Assembly: GCA_963721435.1 (NCBI GenBank)
Contig: CAVRJC010000004.1
Coordinates: 310,001-374,000, forward strand
Direction of reading: 5' to 3'
DNA: 64,000 nt
Origin: CAVRJC01 sp963721435
GTDB lineage: Bacteria; Actinomycetota; Acidimicrobiia; IMCC26256; DASPTH01
Within the stretch, counting starts at the first letter, position 1, and every line of letters starts with the position of its first letter. The notes beneath the pieces are model-generated. The model did not search any database. It saw only the letters and a list, made by a program, of their open reading frames with translations, and was not told where the DNA came from. A program made the position numbers and the translations under genes. Of the stretch, positions 9,672 through 18,254 are shown piece by piece.

Positions 9672-10590
9672 TCGGCGTGCGCGCCGGCGAGGCGTCGAGC
9701 GCGACCGGCGCCGTGCTCGGGCACTGCGCGCCACGGCGGCAGCGCTCGCCCGTCGGTCGTGTGGTCCTCCTCGTGATCACCGCGCTGTCGCTGTATCTGC
9801 TCGCGCCGCGCATCGGCGAGGTCTTCGCTGCGTGGAGCCGCCTCGGGCGTGTGCATGTGCTCTGGATGATCCCGGCAGTGTTCGGCGCGATCTCGAGCTT
9901 CGCCTGCATCTGGGTGGTACAGGCGATCGCCCTGGGCTCGCGCAACTGGTTCGCGATCGTCACGACCCAGCTTGCCGGCAACTCCTTCAACCGAATCACG
10001 CCGGGAGGGGGCGCCACGGGTACCGCGCTCCAGGCGACCATGCTCACCAGCGCGGGGATCGACGCCGCGCGTGCCGGCACCGCGATCGCGACGCGGTCAG
10101 TACTCAGCACTACGACACTCATCGCCTTACCGCTGTTCAGTATCCCCTTCGTCGTCGCCGGAACTCAGATCCCGAACGGCCTCCTCTCCACCGTCTGGAT
10201 CGGCATTCCCGTGTTCGCGCTCATGGTCGTGCTCGGCCTTGCGGTCTCGGTGTTCGATGCGCCGTTGCTCTGGCTCGCTCGACTGATCACGAGGCTCCGA
10301 TGCGGGATCGGTCGGGGTACGTCCGTCGACCGCGCGCTCGGCAACCGGCTGCTGGCGGGTCGTGACGCGATCCTGCGTGACATCGGGCCGCGATGGAAGC
10401 GTGCAGTCGGAGCATCGGTGTTGCGCTGGTTCTTCGAGTTCGGCGTGATCATCGCGACGCTGTACGGGCTCTCGGTGCAGCCCGATCCTGCACACCGCGG
10501 CCGCGGCGCCGATGGGGATCGTGGTTCCGTCACCGGTATCCCAAGCCCGCAGTGTGACGGCTTGCACGTTTGGAGAAATCGCACCGGGGT
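9668..10590 (+). pseudogene. Flippase-like / lysylphosphatidylglycerol synthase TM-domain protein, C-terminus lost
   Basis: Starting at GTG 9668 there are about 272 conserved residues of the UPF0104/LPG-synthase membrane domain: VLWMIPAVFGAISSFACIWV, then QLAGNSFNRITPGGGATGTA (the conserved N-x2-R-x-T-P-G-G motif) and ASVLRWFFEFGVIIATLYGL. After QPDPA at about 10485 the expected last helices with their second P-G-G motif are absent. The remaining 100 bases read in no frame as that domain. About 80-90 codons appear deleted before the next gene. Intact relatives move or modify lipids and often sit beside PAP2 and lipid kinases, as here. As written, it is truncated. Confidence 0.68.
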
Positions 10591-10601
10591 ACCGAAGCCG
10601 C

Positions 10602-11426
10602 GTGGCCAACACCGATGTCCAGCTCCGGCCAGTCGTGGGCGCGAACGCCGGACCCATCACCCTGGCGGCCCGACCGGCCGAAGCGCCCGTCTTCAAGGCG
10701 AAGCCGGGGAGCCCGACGCGAAGCCTCGCCGAGAGGCTCCAGGGTCTGCATCCGGTACTCGCCGGGGCGATCACCGTGGTGCTCGGCTACCTGATGTTGC
10801 TCGCGGCGACGATTGCAGTCGGCGCATTGCTCGTCGAGGTGATTCTCGGTGGCTGGATCTCTCGAGCTGACAACGGGGTGAACCGTTGGTTCGCCGAAGG
10901 TCGTACCCACTTCGAAACGCAGTTGTCGTGGGTGGGCTCGCACCTCGCCGAGTCGATCACGGTCATCGCCCTCGGCGTCATCGTCGCCACGATCCTCGTT
11001 GTGCGCCACAGGATCCCGGCGGCAGTGTTCGTCATCGTCGCGATCTCCGTCGAGGGAATGACGTATCTCGGTACGACGATGGTGATCGACCGCCACCGCC
11101 CCCGCGTCGTGCGACTCGACACGTATCTCGGTTCCGGTCAGAGCTTTCCGTCGGGGCATGTGGCAGCCGCGGTCGCGATCTACGGCGCGATCGCGATCGT
11201 CGTGTGTGCGTACATCCGGAGCCCGGCCGCGCGCCGGGCTGCGATCGTGCTCGCGATCCTTGCCCCGATCGCAGTCGCGGTAGCCCGCGTGTACCGCGGG
11301 ATGCACCACCCGCTCGACGTGACCGCCGGCGCGCTGATGGGCGTCGCGTGCCTTCTGGTGGCCCTGTTCGTCGCACGCACGGTCGGGGTCGCACTCGAGC
11401 ATCGACACGAGGAGTACCGACAATGA
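10602..11426 (+). CDS. PAP2-family lipid phosphatase
   Basis: A 274-residue membrane phosphatase of the PAP2 family. The three catalytic signature stretches are IDRHRPRVVRLD, SFPSGHVAAAVAIYG and ARVYRGMHHPLDVTAGALMG. About six helices are visible, after a hydrophilic N-terminal tail of some 55 residues. I chose the GTG at 10602 because the frame upstream of it belongs to the damaged end of the previous gene. Its TGA overlaps the ATG of the lipid kinase gene (ATGA at 11423), which in turn overlaps the YihY gene. The three therefore form a tightly coupled operon likely acting on a phosphorylated lipid, perhaps a polyprenyl phosphate or phosphatidate; the substrate is inferred. Confidence 0.87.
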   Translation: MANTDVQLRPVVGANAGPITLAARPAEAPVFKAKPGSPTRSLAERLQGLHPVLAGAITVVLGYLMLLAATIAVGALLVEVILGGWISRADNGVNRWFAEGRTHFETQLSWVGSHLAESITVIALGVIVATILVVRHRIPAAVFVIVAISVEGMTYLGTTMVIDRHRPRVVRLDTYLGSGQSFPSGHVAAAVAIYGAIAIVVCAYIRSPAARRAAIVLAILAPIAVAVARVYRGMHHPLDVTAGALMGVACLLVALFVARTVGVALEHRHEEYRQ

Positions 11427-12310
11427 CTTCCGTCGCGGTGATCGCGCACACCGGCAAGTCGCTCGGTGGTGGCCTGGAGGAGCTGCGGACCGTGCTGGCG
11501 CGCGAAGGCGTGGACGATCCGCTCTGGGTCGAAGTGTCGAAGAGCCGCAAGGCCTCGAAGCGCGTGGGCGCTGCCCTTGATGCCGGTGCCGACCTGGTGA
11601 TCGTGTGGGGCGGCGACGGCATGGTCCAGCGATGCATCGACGCGCTCGCGGGCGGCGACGCCGCGGTCGCGATCATTCCCGCGGGTACCGCGAACCTCTT
11701 CGCGTCCAACCTCGGCATCCCCCATGACATCGACGCGGCGGTCCACATCGCGCTGCACGGCACTCGCCGGAAGCTCGATGTCGGCTCGTTCAACGGCGAG
11801 CGGTTCGCGGTGATGGCCGGCACCGGCTGGGACGCGCTCATGATCCGCGACGCCGACGGCACACTGAAAGACCGCCTCGGTCGCGTCGCCTACGTGTGGA
11901 CGGGTGCACGTCATCTGCGCGAGTCGCGCTTCAAAGCCGTCATCAAGGTCGACGGTCGGCGCTGGTTCTCGGGGAAGGCGAGCTGTGTGCTCGTCGGCAA
12001 CGTCGCCAAGGTGTTCGGCAACATCGAAGTCTTCGACGACGCGGCGCCCGACGACGGTCGGCTCGAGCTCGGCGTCATCACCGCGAAGGGTTGGCTCCAG
12101 TGGACCCGGGCATTGGCGCGCACGACGCTCGGCACCGCGGGCCGATCGCCCTTCGTGTCGACCACGCGAGCTCGGAAGATCCGCGTAAGGCTCGACCGTC
12201 CGGTGCGTTACGAGCTCGACGGCGGTGAACGCGGGAAGACGAAGCGCATTCGCGTCGACGTCGAGCCCGGCGCGGTCACCGTGTGCACACCCGAGGAGGC
12301 GACGCTATGA
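11423..12310 (+). CDS. Diacylglycerol/lipid kinase family protein
   Basis: 295 residues of the DAGK catalytic family (YegS/DgkB/BmrU type). The nucleotide-binding motif VIVWGGDGMVQRCIDALAGG and the IPAGTANLFASNLGIP loop are clear, followed by DVGSFNGERFAVMAGTGWDA and YELDGGERGKTKRIRVDVEP near the end. The reaction is ATP-dependent phosphorylation of a lipid alcohol; diacylglycerol is the usual substrate, though polyprenols and sphingoid-like lipids are possible. It is coupled by ATGA overlaps to the PAP2 phosphatase upstream and the YihY protein downstream, which gives a kinase and phosphatase acting in opposite directions in one operon. Confidence 0.88.
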   Translation: MTSVAVIAHTGKSLGGGLEELRTVLAREGVDDPLWVEVSKSRKASKRVGAALDAGADLVIVWGGDGMVQRCIDALAGGDAAVAIIPAGTANLFASNLGIPHDIDAAVHIALHGTRRKLDVGSFNGERFAVMAGTGWDALMIRDADGTLKDRLGRVAYVWTGARHLRESRFKAVIKVDGRRWFSGKASCVLVGNVAKVFGNIEVFDDAAPDDGRLELGVITAKGWLQWTRALARTTLGTAGRSPFVSTTRARKIRVRLDRPVRYELDGGERGKTKRIRVDVEPGAVTVCTPEEATL

Positions 12311-13275
12311 GCACCGCGAGTCGCGTTCCCGAGACGTGGGAGCTCACGGGTGATGACGCGCGGAAGATGCTCGAGCATCTCGGACGTCGTCACCTGTTGC
12401 GCGACGCGTTTCTCCGGCTCCGCTTCGCCGACGGTTTCAGCCACGCCCGGTCGATGGCCTTCGCGACCACGCTCGTGCTCGTGCAGGGCCTCATCGCCAT
12501 CGTGGGTCTTGCGTCGGTGCTCGGTGACGCAACCATCGCGCGATCGGTTGTACGCGCCATCCGGGCCGCGGTGCCGGGGCCTGCGAGCCGCGTGCTCACC
12601 GACGCGGTCACGCAGGCCTATCGGGCGGGTGCCGAGTCGCGGTGGCTGCCCCTCTTGCTGGGAACCCTGGGCGCGTTGATCACGGGGTCGACGTTGCTCG
12701 GTCAGCTCGAGCGCGGCTTGAACCGTATCTACGGCGTCGAGCAGGACCGCCCGGCACTCCAAAAGTACGGGCTCGCGCTGCTGCTCACCGTGACTGCAGG
12801 GGTGTGCGCAGCCGGGGCGTTCGTGCTGTTCGCGTTCGGCCGTGACATCGGGAATGCTCTGGGAAGCGACGCGCGGACCGTCTGGAACGTGTTGCGGTGG
12901 CCGATGGCCATCGGGTTCATCTTCGTCGCCATGGCGATGTTGTTCCGCCGTTCCCCGCGGCGTCACCAGCCCGCATGGTCGTGGCTCGCCTACGGCGCCG
13001 GGTTGTCGGTGGTGCTCTGGTCGGCGGTCACACTGCTCCTGGGCTTGATGTTCCGCGTGAGCAGCACGTTCGGCGACACCTACGGTCCGCTGGCCGGCAT
13101 CGTCGCGCTGCAGATCTGGGCGCTGCTGTCGGCGATCGCGATCCTCTACGGCGCCGCGGTTGCCGCCCAGCTGGAAGCGGTACGGGCCGGAGTGCCGGGC
13201 GTGCAGGAGCCGGAGAAGCTCGACGCAGAGCCCGCTGATGAGCCAGAGGAGCTGATCGTCTCGGCGACCGCTTGA
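12307..13275 (+). CDS. YihY/virulence factor BrkB family membrane protein
   Basis: A 322-residue protein with six predicted helices and the YihY hallmarks: a cytoplasmic N-terminal helix followed by FSHARSMAFATTLVLVQGLI, LGTLGALITGSTLLGQLERG, LNRIYGVEQDRP and YGPLAGIVALQIWALLSAIA. Members of this family were once called ribonuclease BN, but that name came from an error; the real function is unsettled and may be lipid or polyprenyl transport. I start it at ATG 12307, which overlaps the lipid kinase TGA. The C-terminal tail is acidic (EPEKLDAEPADEPEELIV). Its stop lies 8 bases from that of the convergent acyl-CoA dehydrogenase. Confidence 0.88.
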   Translation: MSTASRVPETWELTGDDARKMLEHLGRRHLLRDAFLRLRFADGFSHARSMAFATTLVLVQGLIAIVGLASVLGDATIARSVVRAIRAAVPGPASRVLTDAVTQAYRAGAESRWLPLLLGTLGALITGSTLLGQLERGLNRIYGVEQDRPALQKYGLALLLTVTAGVCAAGAFVLFAFGRDIGNALGSDARTVWNVLRWPMAIGFIFVAMAMLFRRSPRRHQPAWSWLAYGAGLSVVLWSAVTLLLGLMFRVSSTFGDTYGPLAGIVALQIWALLSAIAILYGAAVAAQLEAVRAGVPGVQEPEKLDAEPADEPEELIVSATA

Positions 13276-13282
13276 CTCGTGG

Positions 13283-14443
13283 TCAGTCCGCGCTTCGCCG
13301 TGCGAGGAGACCACGCGCGATGACGAGACGCTGGATCTCGTTCGTGCCCTCGCCGATCACGAGCAAGGGTGCGTCGCGGAAGTAGCGCTCGATGGGAAGC
13401 TCGGTGGTGTAGCCGACACCCCCGTGGATGCGCATCGAGTCGGTTGCGACCTCGAGCGCGGTCTCGCTCGCGAACAGCTTGGCCATGCCCGCCTCCACGT
13501 CGGCCCGCTCGCCGGCTTGCATCTTCTCGGCCGCGCTCTGCGTGAGCAGTCGCGACGCTTCGACCTTCGTCGCCATGTCGGCCAGCTTCATCTGGATCGC
13601 CTGGTGTTGCGCGATCGGCTTGCCCATGGTCACGCGCTGTCGTGCGTACGCGAGCGCAGCGTCGAGCGATGCCTGCGCGACGCCCACCGCGCGCGCGGCG
13701 ATGTTCACGCGGCCCAACTCGAGCACCGACAGGATGTACGACAGTCCTCGGCCGGGCTCGCCGATCAGCGCCGACGCCGGCACGTGGTGGTCGGCGTACG
13801 ACATCTCGACCGTCTCGACGCCCTTGTAGCCGAGCTTGCCGATGTTCTCGCCGACCGTGATCCCGCCCGACGCTGATCCCGGTTCCTTCTCGACGATGAA
13901 GCACGAGATGCCTTCGTCGGTACGCGCGGCGAGCGCGACGATCGACGCATAGCGCCCGTTCGTGATCCACATCTTCGTGCCGTTGAGCACGTACTCGTCG
14001 CCGTCGCGCACGGCACGGCACGAGATGTTGCGGGTGTCACTGCCGGCGTCCGGCTCGGAGAGTGAGAGCGAACCGCGCAACGCGCCCGAGGCCAGGCCGG
14101 GCAGCCACCGGTCCTTCTGCTCGTCGGTGCCGAAGCGGGCGATGATCGTCGCCGCGATCGTGTGCGTGTTGAGGATGCCGGTCACGCTCATCCACCCGTA
14201 TGCGATCTGCTCGATCACACCGATGTAGGTGAGGAGGTCGAGCCCGAGGCCGCGGTGCGCTTCGGGGATGGTGACACCGAAGAGGCCCATCGCCCGCATC
14301 TGCTCCACCAGTTCGTGCGGGTACTCGTCGGCGTGCTCGAGCGCGGACGCGATCGGTGTGATTTCGCGCTCCACCCAGCGGCGCACGGTCGCGATCAGCT
14401 CGCGGCGAATCTCGGGGTCGGTGGGCGGGTACAGCGCGGTCAT
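13283..14443 (-). CDS. Acyl-CoA dehydrogenase
   Basis: A 386-residue FAD-dependent acyl-CoA dehydrogenase, full length for the family. It oxidises an acyl-CoA thioester at the alpha-beta carbons and passes electrons to electron-transfer flavoprotein. Family signatures are visible: GSLSLSEPDAGSDTRNISCR and YVLNGTKMWITNGRYA in the middle domain, and near the C-terminus IHGGVGYTTELPIERYFRDA then IGEGTNEIQRLVIARGLL, whose Glu matches the usual catalytic base. Chain-length preference cannot be read. It lies 15 bases downstream of the TetR gene on the same strand, so the regulator probably controls it. Start ATG 14443. Confidence 0.93.
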   Translation of the reverse strand: MTALYPPTDPEIRRELIATVRRWVEREITPIASALEHADEYPHELVEQMRAMGLFGVTIPEAHRGLGLDLLTYIGVIEQIAYGWMSVTGILNTHTIAATIIARFGTDEQKDRWLPGLASGALRGSLSLSEPDAGSDTRNISCRAVRDGDEYVLNGTKMWITNGRYASIVALAARTDEGISCFIVEKEPGSASGGITVGENIGKLGYKGVETVEMSYADHHVPASALIGEPGRGLSYILSVLELGRVNIAARAVGVAQASLDAALAYARQRVTMGKPIAQHQAIQMKLADMATKVEASRLLTQSAAEKMQAGERADVEAGMAKLFASETALEVATDSMRIHGGVGYTTELPIERYFRDAPLLVIGEGTNEIQRLVIARGLLARRSAD

Positions 14444-14458
14444 CGCTTCGAGCGCGCG

Positions 14459-15070
14459 TCAGTCTTCGGAACGCACGCCGCGCAACCCGAACCACGCCAA
14501 CTCCGCGATCCACTGCGCGAGATGCTCGGGATCGTGCGGTCCGTCGGGATCGGTGAGCGCGTGACGGCTGATACCTTCGGCCATGCCGACGATCGCGTGC
14601 GCGAGGACGAGGCGGTGGTCGGGTGAGCTGTGGATCTCGATGAGCGTGCTCACCGCGGCGGCCGCGTCGTTGAGCACGCCGTCGACCACATCGGCGAATT
14701 CGGCGTCGTTGCGCGCCGAGGCACCGAACAACAGGCGGAACGCGGCGGGATCGTTCTCGACGAAGTCGAAGTAGGCGCGGAAGCCCTCCTCGACCCGGGC
14801 ACGACCGGTCTCGACGCCGCTGGTCGCCTGGGTGAGCTCGTCGAGCAGGCGGCTGCCGACGTCTTCGAGCACCGCGATGAACAGCGCGCGCTTCGACGGG
14901 AAGTGCTGGTAGAAGACGGGCTTGGTCACGCCCGCGGCGAGCGCGAGGTCGTCCATCGCAGTGGCGTAGAACCCCCGCTCGGCGAACTCCACGCACGCGA
15001 CGTCGAGAAGCTGCCGACGGCGCTCGTCAGGTGGGAGCCGCGGCGCTGCCGGCCGACGGGCCGTGTTCAC
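14459..15070 (-). CDS. TetR/AcrR family transcriptional regulator
   Basis: A 203-residue TetR regulator. The N-terminal helix-turn-helix reads RRRQLLDVACVEFAERGFYA, TAMDDLALAAGVTKPVFYQH and FPSKRALFIAVLEDVG. The C-terminal ligand domain includes FRAYFDFVENDPAAFRLLFG. The GTG at 15070 overlaps the TGA of the aldo/keto reductase gene (GTGA), so the order of transcription is reductase, regulator, acyl-CoA dehydrogenase. The FDFVENDPAAFRLLFG stretch is typical of regulators placed with fatty acid or CoA-ester genes, which fits the neighbour; the ligand is inferred only. Confidence 0.9.
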   Translation of the reverse strand: MNTARRPAAPRLPPDERRRQLLDVACVEFAERGFYATAMDDLALAAGVTKPVFYQHFPSKRALFIAVLEDVGSRLLDELTQATSGVETGRARVEEGFRAYFDFVENDPAAFRLLFGASARNDAEFADVVDGVLNDAAAAVSTLIEIHSSPDHRLVLAHAIVGMAEGISRHALTDPDGPHDPEHLAQWIAELAWFGLRGVRSED

Positions 15071-16098
15071 CCCCCGGTACTCGACTTCAGTGGCATCTCG
15101 TACCGGTTGGTGACGCCGAAGTTCGAGTTCCACAGGTCGTCGAGGCGAGCCTTCTCCTCCGCGGTGATTGGCATATCGGACGCGGCCGCGTATTCCTGAA
15201 CGTCCTCGACCGACACGCACGTCGGGAGCACCGTCGTGAACGCGGGATCGGCGAGGATCCCCGCGATCGCGGCTTGGCCGATCGTGCGGCCCGTCCCCTC
15301 CCAGAGGAAACCGAGGGTCTCGGCCTTGTCGAAGTTGTCGAGCATGTTCTCCTGGTTGCGGTGCGAGCGGTGATCCTCTGGAGGGAACACCGTGTCGCGC
15401 GTGATCCGGCCCGACAACGTGTCCGACGCGTGCGGGACGCGGGAGATCAGCCCGACGCGTCCTTCCGCGACTGCGGGCTCGGCCGCGAACGTGCGTCCCG
15501 GCTCCTGCTCGAGCACGTTGAACACCGTCTGCAGTGACACGATCGAACGACGACGGAGCGCTTCGATCCCTTCGTCGACCCATCCGATCGCCGGGCCGAG
15601 GGCGACGCCGAGCTCGCGGATCTTGCCTTCGGCGCGCAGCTTCTCGAGCTCTTCCCACAGCTCGTCGTCGAGGATCGGCTCGATGCGTGTGTTGTGGAGC
15701 TGGTACAGGTCGATGTGATCGGTGCCGAGTCGTTGCAGGGATGCCTCGAGCTGCCCCCGCACGGCTTCGCGAGCCCAGTCGTGGGGTCGCTCCGACTGTC
15801 CCGGGTACAAGCGCTCGGCTTCGATGTCGTACCCACACTTGGTCGTGAGGACGATGTCGTCGCGACGCCCGCGGAGCACGTCGGCGAGCAGCTCCTCGCC
15901 GATGCCGCCCTTCCCGTACACCGGCGCGGTGTCGATGAAGTTGATGCCGGCGTCGAGCGCGGCGTGTAGCAGGGCTTGCTTGTCTTCGACGACTCCCCAC
16001 CAGTCACTGGCGAGAGTCCAGACCCCGAAGCCGACCTCGGACACCTCGAGGTCGCTCTGTCCGAAGCGGCGGTATCGCACAGCGACTCCCTTCGACAC
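15067..16098 (-). CDS. Aldo/keto reductase
   Basis: A 343-residue NADPH-dependent aldo/keto reductase barrel. All four catalytic residues are visible: Asp and Tyr in NFIDTAPVYGKGGIGEELLA, Lys in IVLTTKCGYDIEA and His in HIDLYQLHNTRIEP. The coenzyme-binding C-terminal region includes GRTIGQAAIAGILADPAFTT. It reduces aldehydes or ketones; the natural substrate is unknown. It starts at GTG 16098, with a second GTG six codons in (VRYRRFGQSDLEVS) that is equally plausible because the fold begins there. It is the first gene of the reductase-TetR-dehydrogenase set. Confidence 0.92.
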   Translation of the reverse strand: MSKGVAVRYRRFGQSDLEVSEVGFGVWTLASDWWGVVEDKQALLHAALDAGINFIDTAPVYGKGGIGEELLADVLRGRRDDIVLTTKCGYDIEAERLYPGQSERPHDWAREAVRGQLEASLQRLGTDHIDLYQLHNTRIEPILDDELWEELEKLRAEGKIRELGVALGPAIGWVDEGIEALRRRSIVSLQTVFNVLEQEPGRTFAAEPAVAEGRVGLISRVPHASDTLSGRITRDTVFPPEDHRSHRNQENMLDNFDKAETLGFLWEGTGRTIGQAAIAGILADPAFTTVLPTCVSVEDVQEYAAASDMPITAEEKARLDDLWNSNFGVTNRYEMPLKSSTGG

Positions 16099-16131
16099 GC
16101 GCCGACCACGCGTCAGGCGCGCAATCTACCG

Positions 16132-16434
16132 CTAGGTGCCGGGGGGCTCCTCACCGGCGCGCCGGGCCCGCTCCTCGCGGTCTTCGCGCTCGGCGGCGCG
16201 GAGGCCGTACCCCAGCACGATCGGGACGGGGAGCACGAGGCAGGCGGCGACGAGCGCCACGACGGTCACGGTCAAGAGCCCGGCGGGGAAGTCGGTGGCG
16301 GCCGCGACGAGGAACGCGATCATCGCCACTGCGAGCAAGCCGTAACCGATGCGCTTGGCAAGGCGCACCCAGGTCGCGATGTGGGCTCGACGCACGTCGA
16401 CGGGGTCGCTCGCGGGGTCTACCACTCCGTCCAT
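16132..16434 (-). CDS. Small membrane protein of unknown function
   Basis: A 100-residue protein with two hydrophobic helices (about 30-48 and 52-75) and a short charged C-terminal tail (AAEREDREERARRAGEEP). I do not recognise a named family, although two-helix proteins with the motif LAKRIGYGLLAVAMIAFLVA are widespread in actinobacteria. It starts at ATG 16432-16434, overlapping the last 16 bases of the glycosyltransferase gene, and the two are likely co-transcribed. The function is unknown. Confidence 0.7.
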   Translation of the reverse strand: MDGVVDPASDPVDVRRAHIATWVRLAKRIGYGLLAVAMIAFLVAAATDFPAGLLTVTVVALVAACLVLPVPIVLGYGLRAAEREDREERARRAGEEPPGT

Positions 16435-17501
16435 CCCCGGTCGGTGAGCGCCGCCTCGAGTCGCTGCGGAAGATCAGCCAGCGAGCAGTGCGGGCTCACG
16501 AGCTCGACGTTGCGCTCGAGCACGTCGAGGCGGGGCGCGCGCAGCCAGTCCCGAACCCGCTCGGGGTCATCGACCGACAGCAGCTCCACGCCGAAGGCGC
16601 GGAGCTCGTCGAGCACCGGGTAGTTGCCCACCACGATCGGGCGCCGGTGTGCGATCGACTCGATGACCGGATTGCCGAAACCTTCCCAGGTCGACGGGAA
16701 GAGCACGAGATCGGACGCCGCGTAGGCGTCGGCCGCGGACGCGGCGCGTCCGACGGTGACGGGCACGGTGGCTTCGGCCAGCGCGCGCCGAAAGGTGTCG
16801 TCGAAGCCGTCTTCCGCGGGACCGGTGACCCAGAGCCTGATGGTGCGGTCGGGCTCGAGGAGCGCGAGCGCGTTCGCGAACGCGACCGCGCCGGGAATGT
16901 TCTTCCGCGGGATCGCGCGTGTCGGCTGCAACAACACGAGGTCTTCGGGTGCGAACCCGAACGCCGCGCGCGTCGCGTCGCGGTCACCACGAAGAGGATC
17001 GAGGTCGAACGCGTTGCGCAATGTGACGGCCGCGAAGCCGCGGTTCTCGAGCTGCACGCGCGAATAGTCGTTGATGGTGACGTGCAACGAGTTCTCGCGT
17101 TGCGGAGGGATGCCGTCGGGCGTGAACAAGCCGGGTCGCTGCCACGGAAGGTCGTGATGGTGGAACACGACGGCGCCCGGATGCGCAGCGAGTACCTCGG
17201 CGGTCATGGTCGACGCGTCGGGATTCAGCGGAAGCGAGCAGAGGTTCTCGACAATCACCAGGTGCGCACCCGCGATCGCCGCGCTGAGCGCCTCGGGATC
17301 GGGTTGCGCGCCGTCAACCGGATCGATGGCCAGGAAGGGCAGCCACGCGTCGTCGGGGCGGAGCCCGTCGTCGAGCTCGCCGGCGGCCCGTCGGACGCGG
17401 AAGCCGAGCTCGCCGAGCGCCCATTCCCACTTTCTCGCTTCGACGGCCACGCCGTCGGCACCACCGAGGCGGAACGACACCTGCACCGCGACCGGTTCCA
17501 T
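16419..17501 (-). CDS. Glycosyltransferase family 4-like protein
   Basis: A 360-residue GT-B fold glycosyltransferase. The N-terminal half contains an unusual FHHHDLPWQRPGLF stretch. The C-terminal half has the nucleotide-sugar-binding pattern LVLLQPTRAIPRKNIPGAVA, then VTVGRAASAADAYAASDLVL, FPSTWEGFGNPVIESIAHRR and PIVVGNYPVLDELRAFGVEL; the E-x7-E-type motif lies in EGFGNPVIE. It should transfer a sugar to an acceptor at the cytoplasmic face of the membrane or in the cytoplasm; donor and acceptor cannot be read. It starts at ATG 17501. A single small membrane protein gene follows in the same operon. Confidence 0.86.
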   Translation of the reverse strand: MEPVAVQVSFRLGGADGVAVEARKWEWALGELGFRVRRAAGELDDGLRPDDAWLPFLAIDPVDGAQPDPEALSAAIAGAHLVIVENLCSLPLNPDASTMTAEVLAAHPGAVVFHHHDLPWQRPGLFTPDGIPPQRENSLHVTINDYSRVQLENRGFAAVTLRNAFDLDPLRGDRDATRAAFGFAPEDLVLLQPTRAIPRKNIPGAVAFANALALLEPDRTIRLWVTGPAEDGFDDTFRRALAEATVPVTVGRAASAADAYAASDLVLFPSTWEGFGNPVIESIAHRRPIVVGNYPVLDELRAFGVELLSVDDPERVRDWLRAPRLDVLERNVELVSPHCSLADLPQRLEAALTDRGWTEW

Positions 17502-17540
17502 CGCCCTCGAGTGTGTCGCAGATCGCCCGACTTCAGAGGA

Positions 17541-18254
17541 TCAGCGCGCCGGAGCCGTTCGTCCGAGCCGTCGGTTGGTCGCGTCGAGTACGGCGCGCGC
17601 CACCGCTTCGTCGCGGTCCTGGCGCACGACCGCGGAACCGGAGACGAAGAGCTCCACGGGCGGCTCGACGTAGACCACACTCACGACTGCGACGCGAGTC
17701 GGCCCGACACGGGTGATGTCGGCGCTCACGACGTGGATGGCCTCGGCGGCGGAATCGGATTGGCGTACTGCGTCCAGCGTCGCGAGCGCGACCAGCTGGG
17801 GCCGGGCCACCGCGGCGACGGAGCCCTCGGCGTAGCCGGAGTACTCGAGGTCGCCGTCGACGAGGACCACACGGACGTCGGCGCGCACGCCCTGAGCCTC
17901 GAAGTTCACGCGGCCGACGCGGGCCCGGGGGGCCAGGGTCGCCGACGTGCCCTCGACGACCTGCTCGGCCGCCGAGTCGAGCTGGGCCACCGACACGATG
18001 CGGTGGTCGAGCTCGAGCCCGAACATGGTCTGGGCGACCGCCCGGACGTCACGGACCGTCTGCTTCGCCGGCTTGCTCTGGTCCGCCAGGACGTGGACCT
18101 CGATCGGCCGGCCGTTCCGGTCGCCGACGACCCTCACCGCGAGCACGCCACCCAGGCGGCAGAGCTCGTCTTCGAGCTCGCGGAGCTCGGCCTCGGAACC
18201 CCCGGCATCCTGCGATTCCGCGGGGGAAGCGCCGTTCGCCCACTCACTGGCCAT
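17541..18254 (-). CDS. Conserved protein of unknown function
   Basis: A 237-residue soluble-looking protein. I start it at ATG 18254, preceded by a good GGGAGG ribosome-binding site; the frame stays open 5' but with poor coding character. The most conserved-looking part is residues about 30-85, IEVHVLADQSKPAKQTVRDV followed by FGLELDHRIVSVAQL. I recall the same IHVLAD...KQIVRDI...IDxRxISVAQL pattern in unnamed proteins from several bacterial phyla. The rest holds an alternating strand pattern (RVGRVNFEAQGVRADVRVVL, VAVVSVVYVEPPVELFVSGS). No catalytic motif is evident. It is divergent from the leader region at 18.3 kb. Confidence 0.75.
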   Translation of the reverse strand: MASEWANGASPAESQDAGGSEAELRELEDELCRLGGVLAVRVVGDRNGRPIEVHVLADQSKPAKQTVRDVRAVAQTMFGLELDHRIVSVAQLDSAAEQVVEGTSATLAPRARVGRVNFEAQGVRADVRVVLVDGDLEYSGYAEGSVAAVARPQLVALATLDAVRQSDSAAEAIHVVSADITRVGPTRVAVVSVVYVEPPVELFVSGSAVVRQDRDEAVARAVLDATNRRLGRTAPAR

